A stretch of DNA of 19,153 bases. Origin: Betaproteobacteria bacterium UBA2293 (GTDB lineage Bacteria; Pseudomonadota; Gammaproteobacteria; Burkholderiales; Rhodocyclaceae). The stretch's first letter is position 1. The number at the start of each line of letters is the position of its first letter. A model generated the notes under the pieces. It saw nothing but the letters and a program-made list of their open reading frames with translations, had not been told where the DNA came from and made no database searches. Location of the stretch: positions 1,376 to 20,528 of the forward strand of contig DDWF01000118.1 in assembly GCA_002345845.1 (NCBI GenBank). Reading direction: 5' to 3'. The position numbers and the translations under genes were made by a program. Positions 8,172 to 17,531 of this stretch are shown one piece after another.

Positions 8172-9215
8172 TCAATCCTTTGTATTCGTATTTTTAAGTA
8201 TTTTCTCAAGTTCGGAAACGCGCTCGGCGAGCTTGGCCAGATGGCGGATCTGCGCCGCGTTGTGCAGCCAATGGCTGTGCTCCTCAAGTGGGAAGACACT
8301 GGTGTACTGGCCCGGCTTGGTAATGTTTTTCATCACCAACGAGCCCCCCGAAATAACGACGCCGGAGGCTATGGTCACATGCCCGGCGATCATCGCCGCC
8401 CCGCCGACGATCACGTTGTCCTGCAGTGTCGCGCTACCAGCGATTGCCGCACAGGCAGCGATCACGCAATGTTTGCCGATGACGCAGTTGTGGCCGATTT
8501 GAATCTGATTGTCGATCTTGCAGCCGTCGCCAATCTGCGTGTCGTCAAGCGCACCGCGATCGATAGTGGTGTTGGCACCGATCTCGACGTCGTTGCCGAT
8601 GACGACGCGGCCAATCTGCGGAATCTTCACCCACTGTCCCTGATCCGGTGCAAAACCGAACCCGTCGGCCCCGATCACGGCACCGGAATGCAGGATAGAC
8701 CGTTGACCGACCCGGCAACCCGTATAGATGGTGACATTCGGATACAGCGTGCTGCCATCACCGATGACAACTCCATCGCCGATGGCGCAGCCGGGATGAA
8801 TCACCACACCCGCGCCCAGTTCGACCCCCGCGCCGATACTGACATGCGCGCCAATGCTGGCGCTGGCCGGGACGCTGGAAGCACAGGTCGCCGCCGGATG
8901 AATACCTGGCTTGGTCACAGCCGGCGGATTGAGCAGCGTCGCCAGGCGGGCGTAATAGGCGTAGGGATTCTTGCAGACGATGCGCGGCAGGCTGACCGCA
9001 TCGGCGAACTCTGGCGACAGGATGACCGCCGAGGCCCGCGTCGTCTGCAACTGACTCCGATACTTCAGATTGGCGAGAAAACCGATCTCGCCATCTCCGG
9101 CGGAGGCCAAGGTCGCCACTTGGCGGATGCGCGTTTGCGCGTCACCAAGCACATCGCCGCCCAGTCGGGCGGCGATGTCAGCCAGCGAGAAAACCACACC
9201 CGCCGGATCAGGCAT
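8172..9215 (-). CDS. lpxD: UDP-3-O-(3-hydroxyacyl)glucosamine N-acyltransferase
   Basis: LpxD adds the N-linked 3-hydroxyacyl chain to UDP-3-O-acyl-glucosamine, the third step of lipid A synthesis. The 347-aa length is typical. Residues about 1-100 form the N-terminal uridine-binding domain (FSLADIAARLGG, IGFLANLKYRSQL). Hexapeptide repeats of the left-handed beta helix follow to about 305, and then a helical tail. His242 in QIQIGHNCVIG matches the catalytic His239 of E. coli, and GADGFGFAPD and EIGANTTIDRGALDDT are family signatures. The last residues (KILKNTNTKD) are Lys/Asn rich and coded by AT-rich sequence. Its ATG overlaps the skp stop by one base (TAATG), with AAGG 6 nt upstream. Confidence 0.97.
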   Translation of the reverse strand: MPDPAGVVFSLADIAARLGGDVLGDAQTRIRQVATLASAGDGEIGFLANLKYRSQLQTTRASAVILSPEFADAVSLPRIVCKNPYAYYARLATLLNPPAVTKPGIHPAATCASSVPASASIGAHVSIGAGVELGAGVVIHPGCAIGDGVVIGDGSTLYPNVTIYTGCRVGQRSILHSGAVIGADGFGFAPDQGQWVKIPQIGRVVIGNDVEIGANTTIDRGALDDTQIGDGCKIDNQIQIGHNCVIGKHCVIAACAAIAGSATLQDNVIVGGAAMIAGHVTIASGVVISGGSLVMKNITKPGQYTSVFPLEEHSHWLHNAAQIRHLAKLAERVSELEKILKNTNTKD

Positions 9216-9718
9216 TACTTGCCTTCGGCGAGTGCCTTGATCACCCGGTCGGTGATGTCCAGACGCGGACTGACCCAGACCACGTCCTGCAGGATCAGAT
9301 CGAATTTGTCGGCTTCGGCGATCTGCTTGATGGCACGATTGGCCTTTTCGATCACGGCGGCGTTTTCCTCGTTCTGACGCAGATTGAGATCTTCGCGGAA
9401 CTCACGTTGGCGCCGCTGGAATTCACGCGACAACTCGCCGAACTCCTTCTCCTTGGCCCGGCGCTCGGTCTCCGCCATGGTCACGGAGTTCTTCTCCAGA
9501 TTTTCCTGCAGCCCTTGTAGTTGCTTGGCCATACGCTGCAGGTCCTGATCGCGTCTGGAGAACTCGCTCTCCAGTTTCTTGGCGGCCTTCTGGGCTGCCG
9601 GTGCGTCGCGGAAAATGCGCTGCGTATTGACATAGCCGACCTTCAACTCGGCCGCCGTAGCTCCAGTAACGAGCAGGGTGGACGTAAGGGCCGCGAGAAC
9701 GAGAGACTTAACTTTCAA
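9215..9718 (-). CDS. skp: Periplasmic chaperone Skp/OmpH, TTG start
   Basis: Skp holds unfolded outer-membrane proteins in the periplasm and delivers them to the Bam complex, whose core gene bamA lies just upstream. The 167-aa product has a clear signal peptide: Lys2 and Lys4, a hydrophobic core, and likely cleavage after ATAA near residue 22-23. The mature start ELKVGYVNTQRIF is typical of the family. Residues about 40-130 are charged and helical with coiled-coil character (the chaperone tentacles), followed by a short beta-rich end (DLILQDVVWVSPRLDIT). The start codon is TTG (9716-9718). I accept it because AGGAG lies 7 nt ahead, the signal peptide begins there, and the next in-frame ATG lies at about residue 63. 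bamA ends 15 nt before it. Confidence 0.95.
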   Translation of the reverse strand: MKVKSLVLAALTSTLLVTGATAAELKVGYVNTQRIFRDAPAAQKAAKKLESEFSRRDQDLQRMAKQLQGLQENLEKNSVTMAETERRAKEKEFGELSREFQRRQREFREDLNLRQNEENAAVIEKANRAIKQIAEADKFDLILQDVVWVSPRLDITDRVIKALAEGK

Positions 9719-9725
9719 GATGACA

Positions 9726-9730
9726 CTCCT
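9726..9730 (-). promoter_or_regulatory. Ribosome binding site deciding the skp TTG start
   Basis: AGGAG on the - strand, 7 nt before the TTG at 9718. It is one of the best Shine-Dalgarno matches in the - strand chain and lies in the 15-nt gap between bamA and skp. It is the main argument for using the TTG codon. Confidence 0.75.
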
Positions 9731-9733
9731 GAA

Positions 9734-12058
9734 TCAAAAAGTAGTGCCCAACTGGAACTGGAATGACTCGGTCTTGTCATCGTCCTTTTCATTGAGCGGT
9801 ATGCCATAACTGAATTTGAGCGGCCCGATCGGCGAAATCCAGGCAGCTGACAGGCCGGCCGAATAGCGGAGACCATCGTCAAATTTTAAGGTATTGCCGT
9901 TTGCGTCCTTGCCGTCCTTGCCATAAACTTGGCCAGCATCGAAGAACAAACCCATGCGGAAGCTCTTCTCCATCCCTGGCAAGGCCCACAACAGTTCGGC
10001 ATTGGCCACCACCCGACGATTACCGCCCAGGCGCTCGTCATCGCCGCTTGAGTAATCGACCGGACCAAGACTTGAAGCCTTGTAGCCACGAACCGAACTG
10101 ACGCCACCGGCATAGAAACTCTTGAAGAACGGCAAGTCGTCCGTGCTGCCGTAGTTGTTGGCATAACCCAGTTCGCCGTTCAACATCAGCGAGAACTTGG
10201 TGTTCAACGGGATGTAATGCTGCAACTGGTAGGAGGCGCGATAATACTGCAGATCGCCACCCGGCAGGGCAAGCTCGACTGAGGCCTTCTGGTAGGTTCC
10301 CTTGGTTGGGAAGAAGAAGCTGTCCTTGTTGTCGCTGGTCCAGTTTAAAGTTAACGGAAGTGACAAGTTGCGGTCAGACTTGGAACCCGAACCGTTCTTC
10401 GGATACCCGACAAAATCTTTGTATCGACTCGGACTATCCTGGTCCACCGTAATGTCGGTCGAATCGATGCCGATGCCAAAACCCAGCGATTCCCTCTCGC
10501 TGATCGGGAAACCGAAACGAATGCCGCCGCCGGTCGACGCCGACTTGTAATAGGCCACTTCGGTCGAATCCGTATCAACTGTCCGATGATAGACGTCGAA
10601 GCCCTGGCTGATGCCGTCGATCGTGAAATAGGGATTGGTGTAGGACAGCACGTAAGTACGCTGCGACTTGGCTGAATTCACCTGGATAGAAACGTTGTTG
10701 CCGCTACCCATGAAATTGTTTTGCGAAATGGCACCGGACAGGATGATTTTGTCCGTGCTGGATGTGCCAACACCCAGCATCAGGTTGCCGGTCGGCTTCT
10801 CGGTCACGTTCAAATTGACATCGACCTGATCCGCTGTTCCCTGCACCGCCGGCGTCTCGACCGCCACCTCGGTGAAATAGCCGAGGCGATCAATCCGCTC
10901 CTTGGAAGCCGTAACCCGTGCAGCGTCGTACCAGCCGCCTTCCATCTGGCGCACTTCGCGACGAACGACCTCATCGCGCGTCTTGGTGTTGCCGGTCACG
11001 TTGATACGACGCACATACACCCGCTTGCCCGGATCGATGAAAATGGTGAAGGCTACCTGACGCTTCGCCTTGTCCAGTTCGGGCGCCGCATTGACGTTGG
11101 CAAAGGCATAGCCCTCGTTGCCCAGCCGATCGCTGATCGCCTTATTCGTCTCGTTCAGCTGTTCTCTGGAGAAGACGTCACCCACCTTGATCTTGACCAG
11201 TTTCTTCAGTTCATCTTCGGGCAAGGCAAAATCACCTGCCAGCTTGACCGAGGAAACCTGATAGGCCTCCCCTTCGCTGACGTTGATGGTGATGAACACA
11301 TCCTGCTTGTCAGGCGAAATTGAAACCTGCGTCGATTCGACATTAAATTCCAGGTAGCCCTGATTCATGTAGAACGAGCGAAGTTTCTCAATATCCGCCG
11401 CCAGCTTCTGTCGGGAATACTGGTCGTTCTTGGTGTACCAGGTCAGCCAGCCAGGGGTGGTCAGTTCGAACAGGCCAAGCAGGTTTTTCTCGGCAAAAGC
11501 CTTGTTGCCGATAATGCTGATTTGCTTGATCTTGGCTGCGTCGCCTTCCTCAATATTGAAGCTGATGCCGACCCGGTTGCGTTCGAGCGGCGTTACCGTG
11601 GTCATCACGTTGGCAGCGTACTTGCCACGAGCAAGGTATTGGCGCTTGAGTTCCTGCTCGGCCTTGTCCAGCAGGGCACGGTCGAAGATGCGGCCATCGG
11701 CGATCCCGGTATCCTTCAAGGCCTTGAGAATGGTGTCCTTCTCGAACTCCTTCATGCCAGTGAAATCGATGCGGGCAATGGCCGGGCGCTCCTGGACAAC
11801 GACGACCATGACGTCCTTGTCCACCTCGATACGAACGTCACGGAAGAAACCGGTAGCGAACAGAGCCTTGATCGACTGCGCCGACTTTTCGGGTGTCAGC
11901 GTGTCACCGACCTTGACTGGCAGATAACTGAAGACCGTTCCGGCCTCGGTACGCTGGATGCCCTCGACACGAATGTCCTTGACGGCAAAGGGTTCGAAGG
12001 CCAGCGCCGGCAAGGCGAACAGACTGGCAACCAGGACAGACAGCAGGGATCGATTCAT
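9734..12058 (-). CDS. bamA: Outer membrane protein assembly factor BamA
   Basis: BamA (Omp85 family) is the core of the machine that folds and inserts beta-barrel proteins into the outer membrane. The 774-aa product starts with a signal peptide (residues 1-20, cleavage at ALA before FEPF). About 400 residues forming the five periplasmic POTRA domains follow (the first begins VKDIRVEGIQRTEAGTVF), then a 16-stranded barrel. VRGY at 656-659 is the conserved loop-6 VRGF/Y motif. The chain ends in Phe (QFQLGTTF), the beta-signal terminus. It sits between its regulated-proteolysis neighbour rseP (3-nt gap) and its chaperone partner skp (15-nt gap), the classical arrangement. The ribosome binding site is weak, which fits coupling to rseP. 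Confidence 0.98.
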   Translation of the reverse strand: MNRSLLSVLVASLFALPALAFEPFAVKDIRVEGIQRTEAGTVFSYLPVKVGDTLTPEKSAQSIKALFATGFFRDVRIEVDKDVMVVVVQERPAIARIDFTGMKEFEKDTILKALKDTGIADGRIFDRALLDKAEQELKRQYLARGKYAANVMTTVTPLERNRVGISFNIEEGDAAKIKQISIIGNKAFAEKNLLGLFELTTPGWLTWYTKNDQYSRQKLAADIEKLRSFYMNQGYLEFNVESTQVSISPDKQDVFITINVSEGEAYQVSSVKLAGDFALPEDELKKLVKIKVGDVFSREQLNETNKAISDRLGNEGYAFANVNAAPELDKAKRQVAFTIFIDPGKRVYVRRINVTGNTKTRDEVVRREVRQMEGGWYDAARVTASKERIDRLGYFTEVAVETPAVQGTADQVDVNLNVTEKPTGNLMLGVGTSSTDKIILSGAISQNNFMGSGNNVSIQVNSAKSQRTYVLSYTNPYFTIDGISQGFDVYHRTVDTDSTEVAYYKSASTGGGIRFGFPISERESLGFGIGIDSTDITVDQDSPSRYKDFVGYPKNGSGSKSDRNLSLPLTLNWTSDNKDSFFFPTKGTYQKASVELALPGGDLQYYRASYQLQHYIPLNTKFSLMLNGELGYANNYGSTDDLPFFKSFYAGGVSSVRGYKASSLGPVDYSSGDDERLGGNRRVVANAELLWALPGMEKSFRMGLFFDAGQVYGKDGKDANGNTLKFDDGLRYSAGLSAAWISPIGPLKFSYGIPLNEKDDDKTESFQFQLGTTF

Positions 12059-12061
12059 TGT

Positions 12062-13429
12062 TCAGCCCGAAAACAGGCGGTTGAAGTCGTTAAAAAAGGC
12101 GAAAGCCATCAGGGCGAACAACAGGGAAAGGCCGATCTGCTGGGCGATTCCCATGGCACGCTCGGAGAGCGGCCGACGCCTGACGACTTCGATCATATGA
12201 TACATCAAATGCCCACCGTCCAGCACCGGGATGGGCAGCAGGTTCAGGACGCCAAGGCTGATGCTGACGAGGGCCATGAACTTGATGTAGTAATCCAGCC
12301 CGAGGCGCGCTGACTGTCCCGCATAGTCGGCAATGGTCACCGGTCCAGACAGGTTTTTCCAGGAAACGTCACCGGTCAGCATCTTGCCGAGCATGACGAG
12401 CGAGAATACCGATTTGTCCCAAGTTTCAGCCAGTGCCTTGGCACCAGCATCGACGACCCCGTAACTGACAAAGACGCGGATATCGCGGCGGATTTCACCG
12501 GTTTCGGCGACGGCGACACCAATTTTGCCGACCGTTCTCCCCCGCTCGGTAACGGTTTCCGGCATCACCTCGACCGTCATCGCCTGACCAGCCCGCTCGA
12601 AGTCCACCCGGATCGGCCGTCCAGCCGCTTCGCGAACATGAATCACCAGTTCATGCCAGAGGCTGATCGCCTGACCGTCGAGAGCCAGCACCCGGTCACC
12701 AGCCTGCAGGCCGGCACGTTCGGCAGCCCCTCCGGCCACCAGACGGCCGATCACGGCCGGCAACTGGGGACGGTAAAAGGCAATTCCCAGACGCTCCAGG
12801 GCATCACCTTCCCACCCCTGCTCGCCGGCAGCGGCGAGGGTCAGGCGGCGTACAGCAATCTCGCCCTGTTCGTTGATCACTTCGAGATCGGCGCTCTCCT
12901 GGCCAACAGCTTTCTGCAGCAGCAACCAGCGAAAATCGTCCCAGGTCGCTACTGGCTGCCCATCGACGCTACGCACCTGCTCGCCATTGGTGATGGCAGC
13001 CATGGCCGCCGGCGAACCATCGGGCGGCGAACCGAGGATTGGCTGCAACTCATTGCTGCCGACCATGAAAATCCCCCAGTAGAGGAGGATGGCCAACAGG
13101 AAATTGGCCGCCGGGCCGGCAGCGACGATCAGGCTGCGACGCCCCACCGACTGCCGATTGAAGGCACGATGCGCTTCCTCTGGCGCCACATCACCTTCGC
13201 GTTCGTCGAGCATCTTGACGTAACCGCCGAGCGGGAAAGCGCTGATCGCCCACTCGGTACCATCGCGTCCAAGGCGCTTCTGCCACAGGACATGGCCGAA
13301 GCCGATGGAAAAACGCAGGACCTTGACGCCGCAAAGGCGAGCCGCCGCATAGTGCCCGTATTCATGAAAGACGATCAGGACACCGATGACGACCGCGAAA
13401 GCAGCCAGGTAAAACGGCAGTTCGCTCAC
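12062..13429 (-). CDS. rseP: Site-2 intramembrane zinc metalloprotease RseP, GTG start
   Basis: RseP cleaves the anti-sigma factor RseA within the membrane after a first cut by DegS, releasing sigma E when outer-membrane assembly fails; it also removes leftover signal peptides. The 455-aa product has HEYGH (His22, Glu23, His26) in the first transmembrane helix and LDGGH (403-407, Asp404) near the C-terminus, which together form the zinc site. Another hydrophobic segment around 100-120, two periplasmic PDZ domains (about 125-300) and a final membrane helix (about 430-450) complete the family layout. The start is GTG (13427-13429) and overlaps the dxr stop as GTGA. GGAG lies 11 nt ahead, rather far. 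Neither rseA nor rpoE is in the window, so the sigma E link is inferred from the family. Confidence 0.96.
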   Translation of the reverse strand: MSELPFYLAAFAVVIGVLIVFHEYGHYAAARLCGVKVLRFSIGFGHVLWQKRLGRDGTEWAISAFPLGGYVKMLDEREGDVAPEEAHRAFNRQSVGRRSLIVAAGPAANFLLAILLYWGIFMVGSNELQPILGSPPDGSPAAMAAITNGEQVRSVDGQPVATWDDFRWLLLQKAVGQESADLEVINEQGEIAVRRLTLAAAGEQGWEGDALERLGIAFYRPQLPAVIGRLVAGGAAERAGLQAGDRVLALDGQAISLWHELVIHVREAAGRPIRVDFERAGQAMTVEVMPETVTERGRTVGKIGVAVAETGEIRRDIRVFVSYGVVDAGAKALAETWDKSVFSLVMLGKMLTGDVSWKNLSGPVTIADYAGQSARLGLDYYIKFMALVSISLGVLNLLPIPVLDGGHLMYHMIEVVRRRPLSERAMGIAQQIGLSLLFALMAFAFFNDFNRLFSG

Positions 13430-14616
13430 GCGAAACGCCGCTCCGCGATCATCCGCTGGGCTATGCGGCGGGCTTCCGCATCCATCGCCAGCACATCGTC
13501 GAGGCTGCTTTCCGGCACTGCCGGCAAGGCATTGAGGACAGCCTCGTTGAGCTGTGCGATGCCAAGGAAAGACAGGCGGTGCTCAAGAAATGCCGCTACT
13601 GCGATTTCGTTGGCAGCATTGAGGATGGCCGGGGCAGTACCGCCTTCATTGAGGACGTCGTAGGCCAGTTGCAGGCAACGGAAACGCACTGGATCGGGGG
13701 ACTGGAAATCAAGGCGGCTGATGGCGAACAAGTCAAGCGGTGCGACGCCGGCGTCAATACGCTCCGGCCAGGCCATGGCATAGGCGATCGGCGTGCGCAT
13801 ATCGGGGTTGCCCAACTGCGCCAGCACCGAACCATCGACATATTGCACGGCAGAATGGACGACGCTCTGCGGATGGACCACTACCTGAATCATTGCGGGC
13901 GGCGCATCGAAAATCCAGCGGGCCTCGATGACCTCCAGCCCCTTGTTCATCATCGTCGCCGAATCGACGGATATCTTGCGCCCCATGACCCAATTTGGAT
14001 GGGCGCAGGCCTGCTCAGGCGTAACGCTCTGCAATTCGGCCAGCGGAGTATTGCGAAAGGGGCCGCCGGAAGCGGTGAGCAGGATACGGCTGACACCACA
14101 AGCGGCCAGTCCGCGGGCAAAATCGCCCGGCAGCGACTGGAAGATTGCATTGTGCTCGCTATCGACCGGCAACAGTCTGGCCCCATGCTGGCGAACGGCA
14201 TGCATGAACAACTCGCCAGCCATGACCAGAACTTCCTTGTTGGCCAGCATGACCTTCTTGCCAGCGCGGGCGGCAGCCAGGGTCGGCTCCAGTCCGGCGG
14301 CACCGACAATGGCTGCCATCACGGCATCGACTTCCGCGGACGCAGACAATTCAATCAGGGCATCGAGACCATGACGGACCTCTGTTGACAAACCGGCAGT
14401 CCGGCAACGTTTGGCCAGATCCGCGGCCAGCGGCGCATCGCGCAGTACGGCGAAGGCCGGCCGGAACTCCAGGCATTGCTCGAACAGCTTGTCCACCTGA
14501 CTATGGGCGCACAGCGCATAAGCCTGGTAGCGATCAGGATGACGACGGATCACATCCAGTGTGCTGACACCGATGGAGCCGGTCGAGCCGAGAACGGTGA
14601 TGTTTTGCCGGCTCAT
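13426..14616 (-). CDS. dxr: 1-deoxy-D-xylulose 5-phosphate reductoisomerase
   Basis: Dxr (IspC) converts DXP to 2-C-methyl-D-erythritol 4-phosphate with NADPH, the committed step of the MEP isoprenoid pathway. From the ATG at 14616 it has 396 aa, the usual size. Visible features are the NADPH-binding [13 protein letters not shown] (10-22), LANKE (124-128), the metal-binding DSEHNAIFQ with Asp152 and Glu154, [10 protein letters not shown] (182-191), HPNW with His206, and [14 protein letters not shown] with Glu231. The active site therefore looks complete. The frame is open another 191 codons through cdsA in a different phase, but that part is a shadow. The ATG overlaps the cdsA stop as ATGA, and the stop overlaps the rseP GTG. 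Its product pathway feeds the upstream gene uppS. Confidence 0.97.
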   Translation of the reverse strand: MSRQNITVLGSTGSIGVSTLDVIRRHPDRYQAYALCAHSQVDKLFEQCLEFRPAFAVLRDAPLAADLAKRCRTAGLSTEVRHGLDALIELSASAEVDAVMAAIVGAAGLEPTLAAARAGKKVMLANKEVLVMAGELFMHAVRQHGARLLPVDSEHNAIFQSLPGDFARGLAACGVSRILLTASGGPFRNTPLAELQSVTPEQACAHPNWVMGRKISVDSATMMNKGLEVIEARWIFDAPPAMIQVVVHPQSVVHSAVQYVDGSVLAQLGNPDMRTPIAYAMAWPERIDAGVAPLDLFAISRLDFQSPDPVRFRCLQLAYDVLNEGGTAPAILNAANEIAVAAFLEHRLSFLGIAQLNEAVLNALPAVPESSLDDVLAMDAEARRIAQRMIAERRFA

Positions 14617-15446
14617 GGCTTGGCGTAGAGGAAGAAGAGCCAGAAGCCGGCAACAATCGGCAAGGTCGAGGTCAGGCTGTCGATACGGTCGAGCACGCCA
14701 CCGTGCCCTGGCAGGACGTTGCTGCTGTCCTTGATGCCAGCCTTGCGCTTGAGCAGGGACTCGAACAGGTCGCCGATGATGCTCACCACGGTCACCACGA
14801 GCAAGGCGGCAATCCACAGCGGCAGCGGCATCAGGGTGGCAAAGAAGAAGTGGCCAATGATCAGGCCGTAGATGAGAACACCGACGGCAGCTCCGTAAGC
14901 GCCTTCCCGGGTCTTGCCCGGACTGATCGACGGTGCCAGCTTGTTCTTGCCGAAACGGCGGCCAGCGAAGTAGGCAGCAATGTCCGCCATCCAGACGACG
15001 GCGAAAACTGCCAGCAAGACGCCCGGCCCAAGCGCTCGCAACTGGACCATGGCCAACCACGTCGGTAACAGGACGACCGCGCCTACCAGCAGACCCGAAA
15101 CACCACCGAGCGCCCATTTGCCACGCAGCCAGAATGGAATGACGAGAAACCAGAAAATCGCCGAGGCGAGATAGAGCACTTTGACCCATATCTGTTCCGG
15201 AGCAAAGCCGTCGGCACCGATGGCAGCAGGATCGGCCAGCGACAGCGCAGCGCAGATGATGGCCGTTGTCCCACCAAGCAATAAACGGGCGCTATTGCCC
15301 CAACCCAGCAAGGCACCCCACTCCCAGGCGGCGACGCCGATGAACAGGGCAATCACCAGGGCCCAGCCGGACTGCGGCAACCAGAACAGGCTGGGCAGCA
15401 GCAATGCCATCAGGGCCAGTGCCGTGATGACGCGGGTCTTAAGCAT
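14613..15446 (-). CDS. cdsA: Phosphatidate cytidylyltransferase (CDP-diacylglycerol synthase)
   Basis: CdsA makes CDP-diacylglycerol from phosphatidate and CTP, the branch point for all bacterial phospholipids. It is an inner-membrane enzyme. The 277-aa protein is strongly hydrophobic with about eight predicted membrane segments (for example around 10-48, 55-70, 90-106, 116-133, 142-160 and 185-204). The C-terminal family signature is clear: S230-LLKR, KD at 239-240, PGHGG at 246-250, and DRID ending at Asp256. The ATG overlaps the end of uppS by 8 nt, with GGAA upstream, and the TGA overlaps the dxr ATG. Confidence 0.96.
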   Translation of the reverse strand: MLKTRVITALALMALLLPSLFWLPQSGWALVIALFIGVAAWEWGALLGWGNSARLLLGGTTAIICAALSLADPAAIGADGFAPEQIWVKVLYLASAIFWFLVIPFWLRGKWALGGVSGLLVGAVVLLPTWLAMVQLRALGPGVLLAVFAVVWMADIAAYFAGRRFGKNKLAPSISPGKTREGAYGAAVGVLIYGLIIGHFFFATLMPLPLWIAALLVVTVVSIIGDLFESLLKRKAGIKDSSNVLPGHGGVLDRIDSLTSTLPIVAGFWLFFLYAKP

Positions 15447-16200
15447 TGGGCGTTTCCGTCAGCTGTTCGCTGGTGCGTCCGAAACGCCGTTCGCGCTTCT
15501 GGAAGGAAGCGATGGCCTTGTCGAATTCGGCCTTATCGAAATCCGGCCACAGGGTCGGCGTGAAATAGAGTTCGGTATAGGCCAGCTGCCAGAGCAGGAA
15601 ATTGCTGATCCGTTCCTCGCCACCCGTGCGGATGAAAAGGTCCGGCTCCGGCGCGTAACTCATCGCCAGGTAGGGCTCGAGGTCGGCCTCCGCCCAGTTC
15701 CCTGCCCGGTCGGGTTCGGTATCTGCAAGGCGGTTGACCGCCTGCATGATGTCCCAGCGCCCACCGTAATTGGCAGCGATGGTCAGCACCAGACGGTCAT
15801 TGTCTGCGGTTTTTTCCTCGGCACGGCGAATCAGTTCCTGCAGATGCGGATCAAAGCGGGAGAGATCACCGACGACGCGCAAACGCACGCCGTTGCGCCC
15901 AAGCTTTTCGACTTCCTGTTCAAGCGCCTTGACGAACAGCTGCATCAGCAGGGAGACCTCTTCCTGGGGGCGTCGCCAGTTCTCTGACGAGAAGGCGAAC
16001 AATGTCAGGTAGGCAATTCCGCGTTCGAGGCAGGCGCGCACCATCTCGCGCACCAGTTCGACGCCCTTGACGTGCCCGGCAACGCGCGGCAGAAAACGCT
16101 TTTTCGCCCAGCGCCCATTGCCATCCATGATCACCGCCACGTGGTGCGGGATGGCTGCAGACTCGGGAACCTGTCGCGTCGAACTGGAAAAAATTGCCAT
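15439..16200 (-). CDS. uppS: Undecaprenyl diphosphate synthase (cis-prenyltransferase)
   Basis: UppS extends farnesyl diphosphate with eight isopentenyl units to C55 undecaprenyl diphosphate, the lipid carrier for peptidoglycan and O-antigen. The 253-aa length is typical. Visible signatures are [13 protein letters not shown] with catalytic Asp26 (same number as E. coli), [22 protein letters not shown] and [19 protein letters not shown]. The first ~17 residues are variable, as usual in the family. It begins 28 nt after frr with no good ribosome binding site, and its end overlaps cdsA by 8 nt. Its isoprenoid substrates derive from the MEP pathway, to which dxr two genes downstream belongs. Confidence 0.97.
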   Translation of the reverse strand: MAIFSSSTRQVPESAAIPHHVAVIMDGNGRWAKKRFLPRVAGHVKGVELVREMVRACLERGIAYLTLFAFSSENWRRPQEEVSLLMQLFVKALEQEVEKLGRNGVRLRVVGDLSRFDPHLQELIRRAEEKTADNDRLVLTIAANYGGRWDIMQAVNRLADTEPDRAGNWAEADLEPYLAMSYAPEPDLFIRTGGEERISNFLLWQLAYTELYFTPTLWPDFDKAEFDKAIASFQKRERRFGRTSEQLTETPNA

Positions 16201-16228
16201 TCGGCAGGAGATCAGCGGCGGACGGCGA

Positions 16229-16786
16229 TCAAACCTGCATCAGCTCGGCCTCTTTTTGGGCGAGCATCTTGTCGACTTCGGCGATGTATTTGTCAGTCAG
16301 TTTCTGGACGTCGTCCTGGGCACGCCGTTCGTCGTCCTCGGGAATCTCGCCCTTCTTCAGCGCATCCTTGAGGTGGGCGATGGCATCGCGGCGCAGGTTG
16401 CGGATCGCCACCTTGGCGCCTTCGCCTTCGTTCTTGACGACCTTGTTCATTTCGCGTCGACGCTCTTCGGTCAGCGCCGGCATCGGCACGCGGATCAGTT
16501 CGCCCTGCGTCGCCGGATTGAGGCCGAGATCTGAATCGCGAATGGCCTTTTCGACCTTGCCAACCATGTTCTTTTCCCAGGGCTGGACGCCGAGGGTACG
16601 GGCATCGACCAGGGTGATGTTGGCCACCTGGTTCACCGGCACTGGCGAGCCGTAATAGTCAACCTGGACATGGTCAAGGAGGCCGGTATGGGCGCGGCCG
16701 GTACGGATTTTCTGCAGGTCGTTCTTGAGTGTCTCAAGCGTCCTGACCATCTTGTGTTCGGCGTTTTTCCTGATTTCGGCAATCAT
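16229..16786 (-). CDS. frr: Ribosome recycling factor
   Basis: RRF, together with EF-G, splits post-termination ribosomes. From the ATG at 16786 the product is 185 aa, identical in length to the E. coli protein. It begins [13 protein letters not shown] and contains the family segments [34 protein letters not shown] and [20 protein letters not shown]. It is two domains: a long three-helix bundle, charged and helical in the second half, and a small beta domain. The frame could extend six codons upstream to a TTG at 16804, but that would overlap pyrH, whereas GGGAG lies 6 nt before the ATG at 16786. It follows pyrH by 11 nt. Confidence 0.97.
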   Translation of the reverse strand: MIAEIRKNAEHKMVRTLETLKNDLQKIRTGRAHTGLLDHVQVDYYGSPVPVNQVANITLVDARTLGVQPWEKNMVGKVEKAIRDSDLGLNPATQGELIRVPMPALTEERRREMNKVVKNEGEGAKVAIRNLRRDAIAHLKDALKKGEIPEDDERRAQDDVQKLTDKYIAEVDKMLAQKEAELMQV

Positions 16787-16792
16787 CAATCT

Positions 16793-16797
16793 CTCCC
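16793..16797 (-). promoter_or_regulatory. Ribosome binding site deciding the frr start
   Basis: GGGAG on the - strand, 6 nt before the ATG at 16786 and directly after the pyrH stop codon region. It supports the 185-residue RRF over a longer version starting at the TTG codon inside pyrH. Confidence 0.7.
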
Positions 16798-17514
16798 TCA
16801 GCAATAGACCAACGTACCTTCGTCTTCACCGCAGACCACACGCTTGAGCGCGCCGGCCTTGAAGATCGAGAACACGTTGATGGGAAGTTTCTGGTCGCGG
16901 CACAGAGCAAAAGCGGTGGCATCCATGACCGCGAGATTTTGCGAGATCGCATCGTTGAAGCTGATCTTGTCGTAGCGCGTCGCCGTCGGATCCTTTTTCG
17001 GATCGGCCGTATAAATACCGTCGACCTTGGTCGCCTTGAGAACGATCTCGGCACCAATTTCCGAACCGCGCAGAGCCGCTGCGGTATCGGTCGTAAAGAA
17101 GGGGTTGCCGGTGCCAGCACCGAAAATCACCACTTTACCCTCTTCGAGATAGCGGATGGCCTTGCCGCGGATGTACGGCTCAATCACCTGCTCAATATTG
17201 AGCGCCGACTGCACGCGGGCATTCAGGCCGCACTGCCGCATCGCGTCGGACAGCGCCATGGCATTCATCACCGTGGCCAGCATGCCCATGTAATCCGCGG
17301 TGGCGCGATCCATCCCGGTGGCCGTACCGGCCATGCCACGGAAGATATTGCCACCGCCGATCACGACGCCGATCTCCACACCCAGGTCGGCGACCGCCTT
17401 GATCTCTCCGCAAATCGCCGCGATGGTCTGCGGGTTGATGCCGTAGGCGTCAGTACCCATCAGGGCCTCGCCGGAGAGTTTCAGGAGAATGCGCTTGTAT
17501 TTGGGTGTGGTCAT
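16798..17514 (-). CDS. pyrH: Uridylate kinase (UMP kinase)
   Basis: PyrH phosphorylates UMP to UDP with ATP. It belongs to the amino-acid-kinase fold, unlike eukaryotic UMP kinases, and bacterial forms are hexamers typically activated by GTP and inhibited by UTP. The 238-aa length is normal. Signatures are [11 protein letters not shown] (8-18), [11 protein letters not shown] (50-60), the UMP-site segment [32 protein letters not shown] (132-146) and [17 protein letters not shown]. The ATG at 17514 has AAGGAA 6 nt upstream, in the 17-nt gap after tsf. Confidence 0.97.
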   Translation of the reverse strand: MTTPKYKRILLKLSGEALMGTDAYGINPQTIAAICGEIKAVADLGVEIGVVIGGGNIFRGMAGTATGMDRATADYMGMLATVMNAMALSDAMRQCGLNARVQSALNIEQVIEPYIRGKAIRYLEEGKVVIFGAGTGNPFFTTDTAAALRGSEIGAEIVLKATKVDGIYTADPKKDPTATRYDKISFNDAISQNLAVMDATAFALCRDQKLPINVFSIFKAGALKRVVCGEDEGTLVYC

Positions 17515-17531
17515 CGGCGGTTCCTTGCTGA

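Noticed and set aside
8241..9377. A 378-codon + strand frame opposite lpxD and the end of skp
   Set aside because: It is rich in Asp, Arg, Ala and His, the mirror of hexapeptide-repeat codons on the other strand. No ribosome binding site or motif is visible, and lpxD is unambiguous.
14617..15189. A 191-codon N-terminal extension of dxr
   Set aside because: It overlaps cdsA in another phase and is Arg/Gly-rich with no domain; the internal ATG at 14616 gives a standard-length Dxr with its NADPH motif near the N-terminus.
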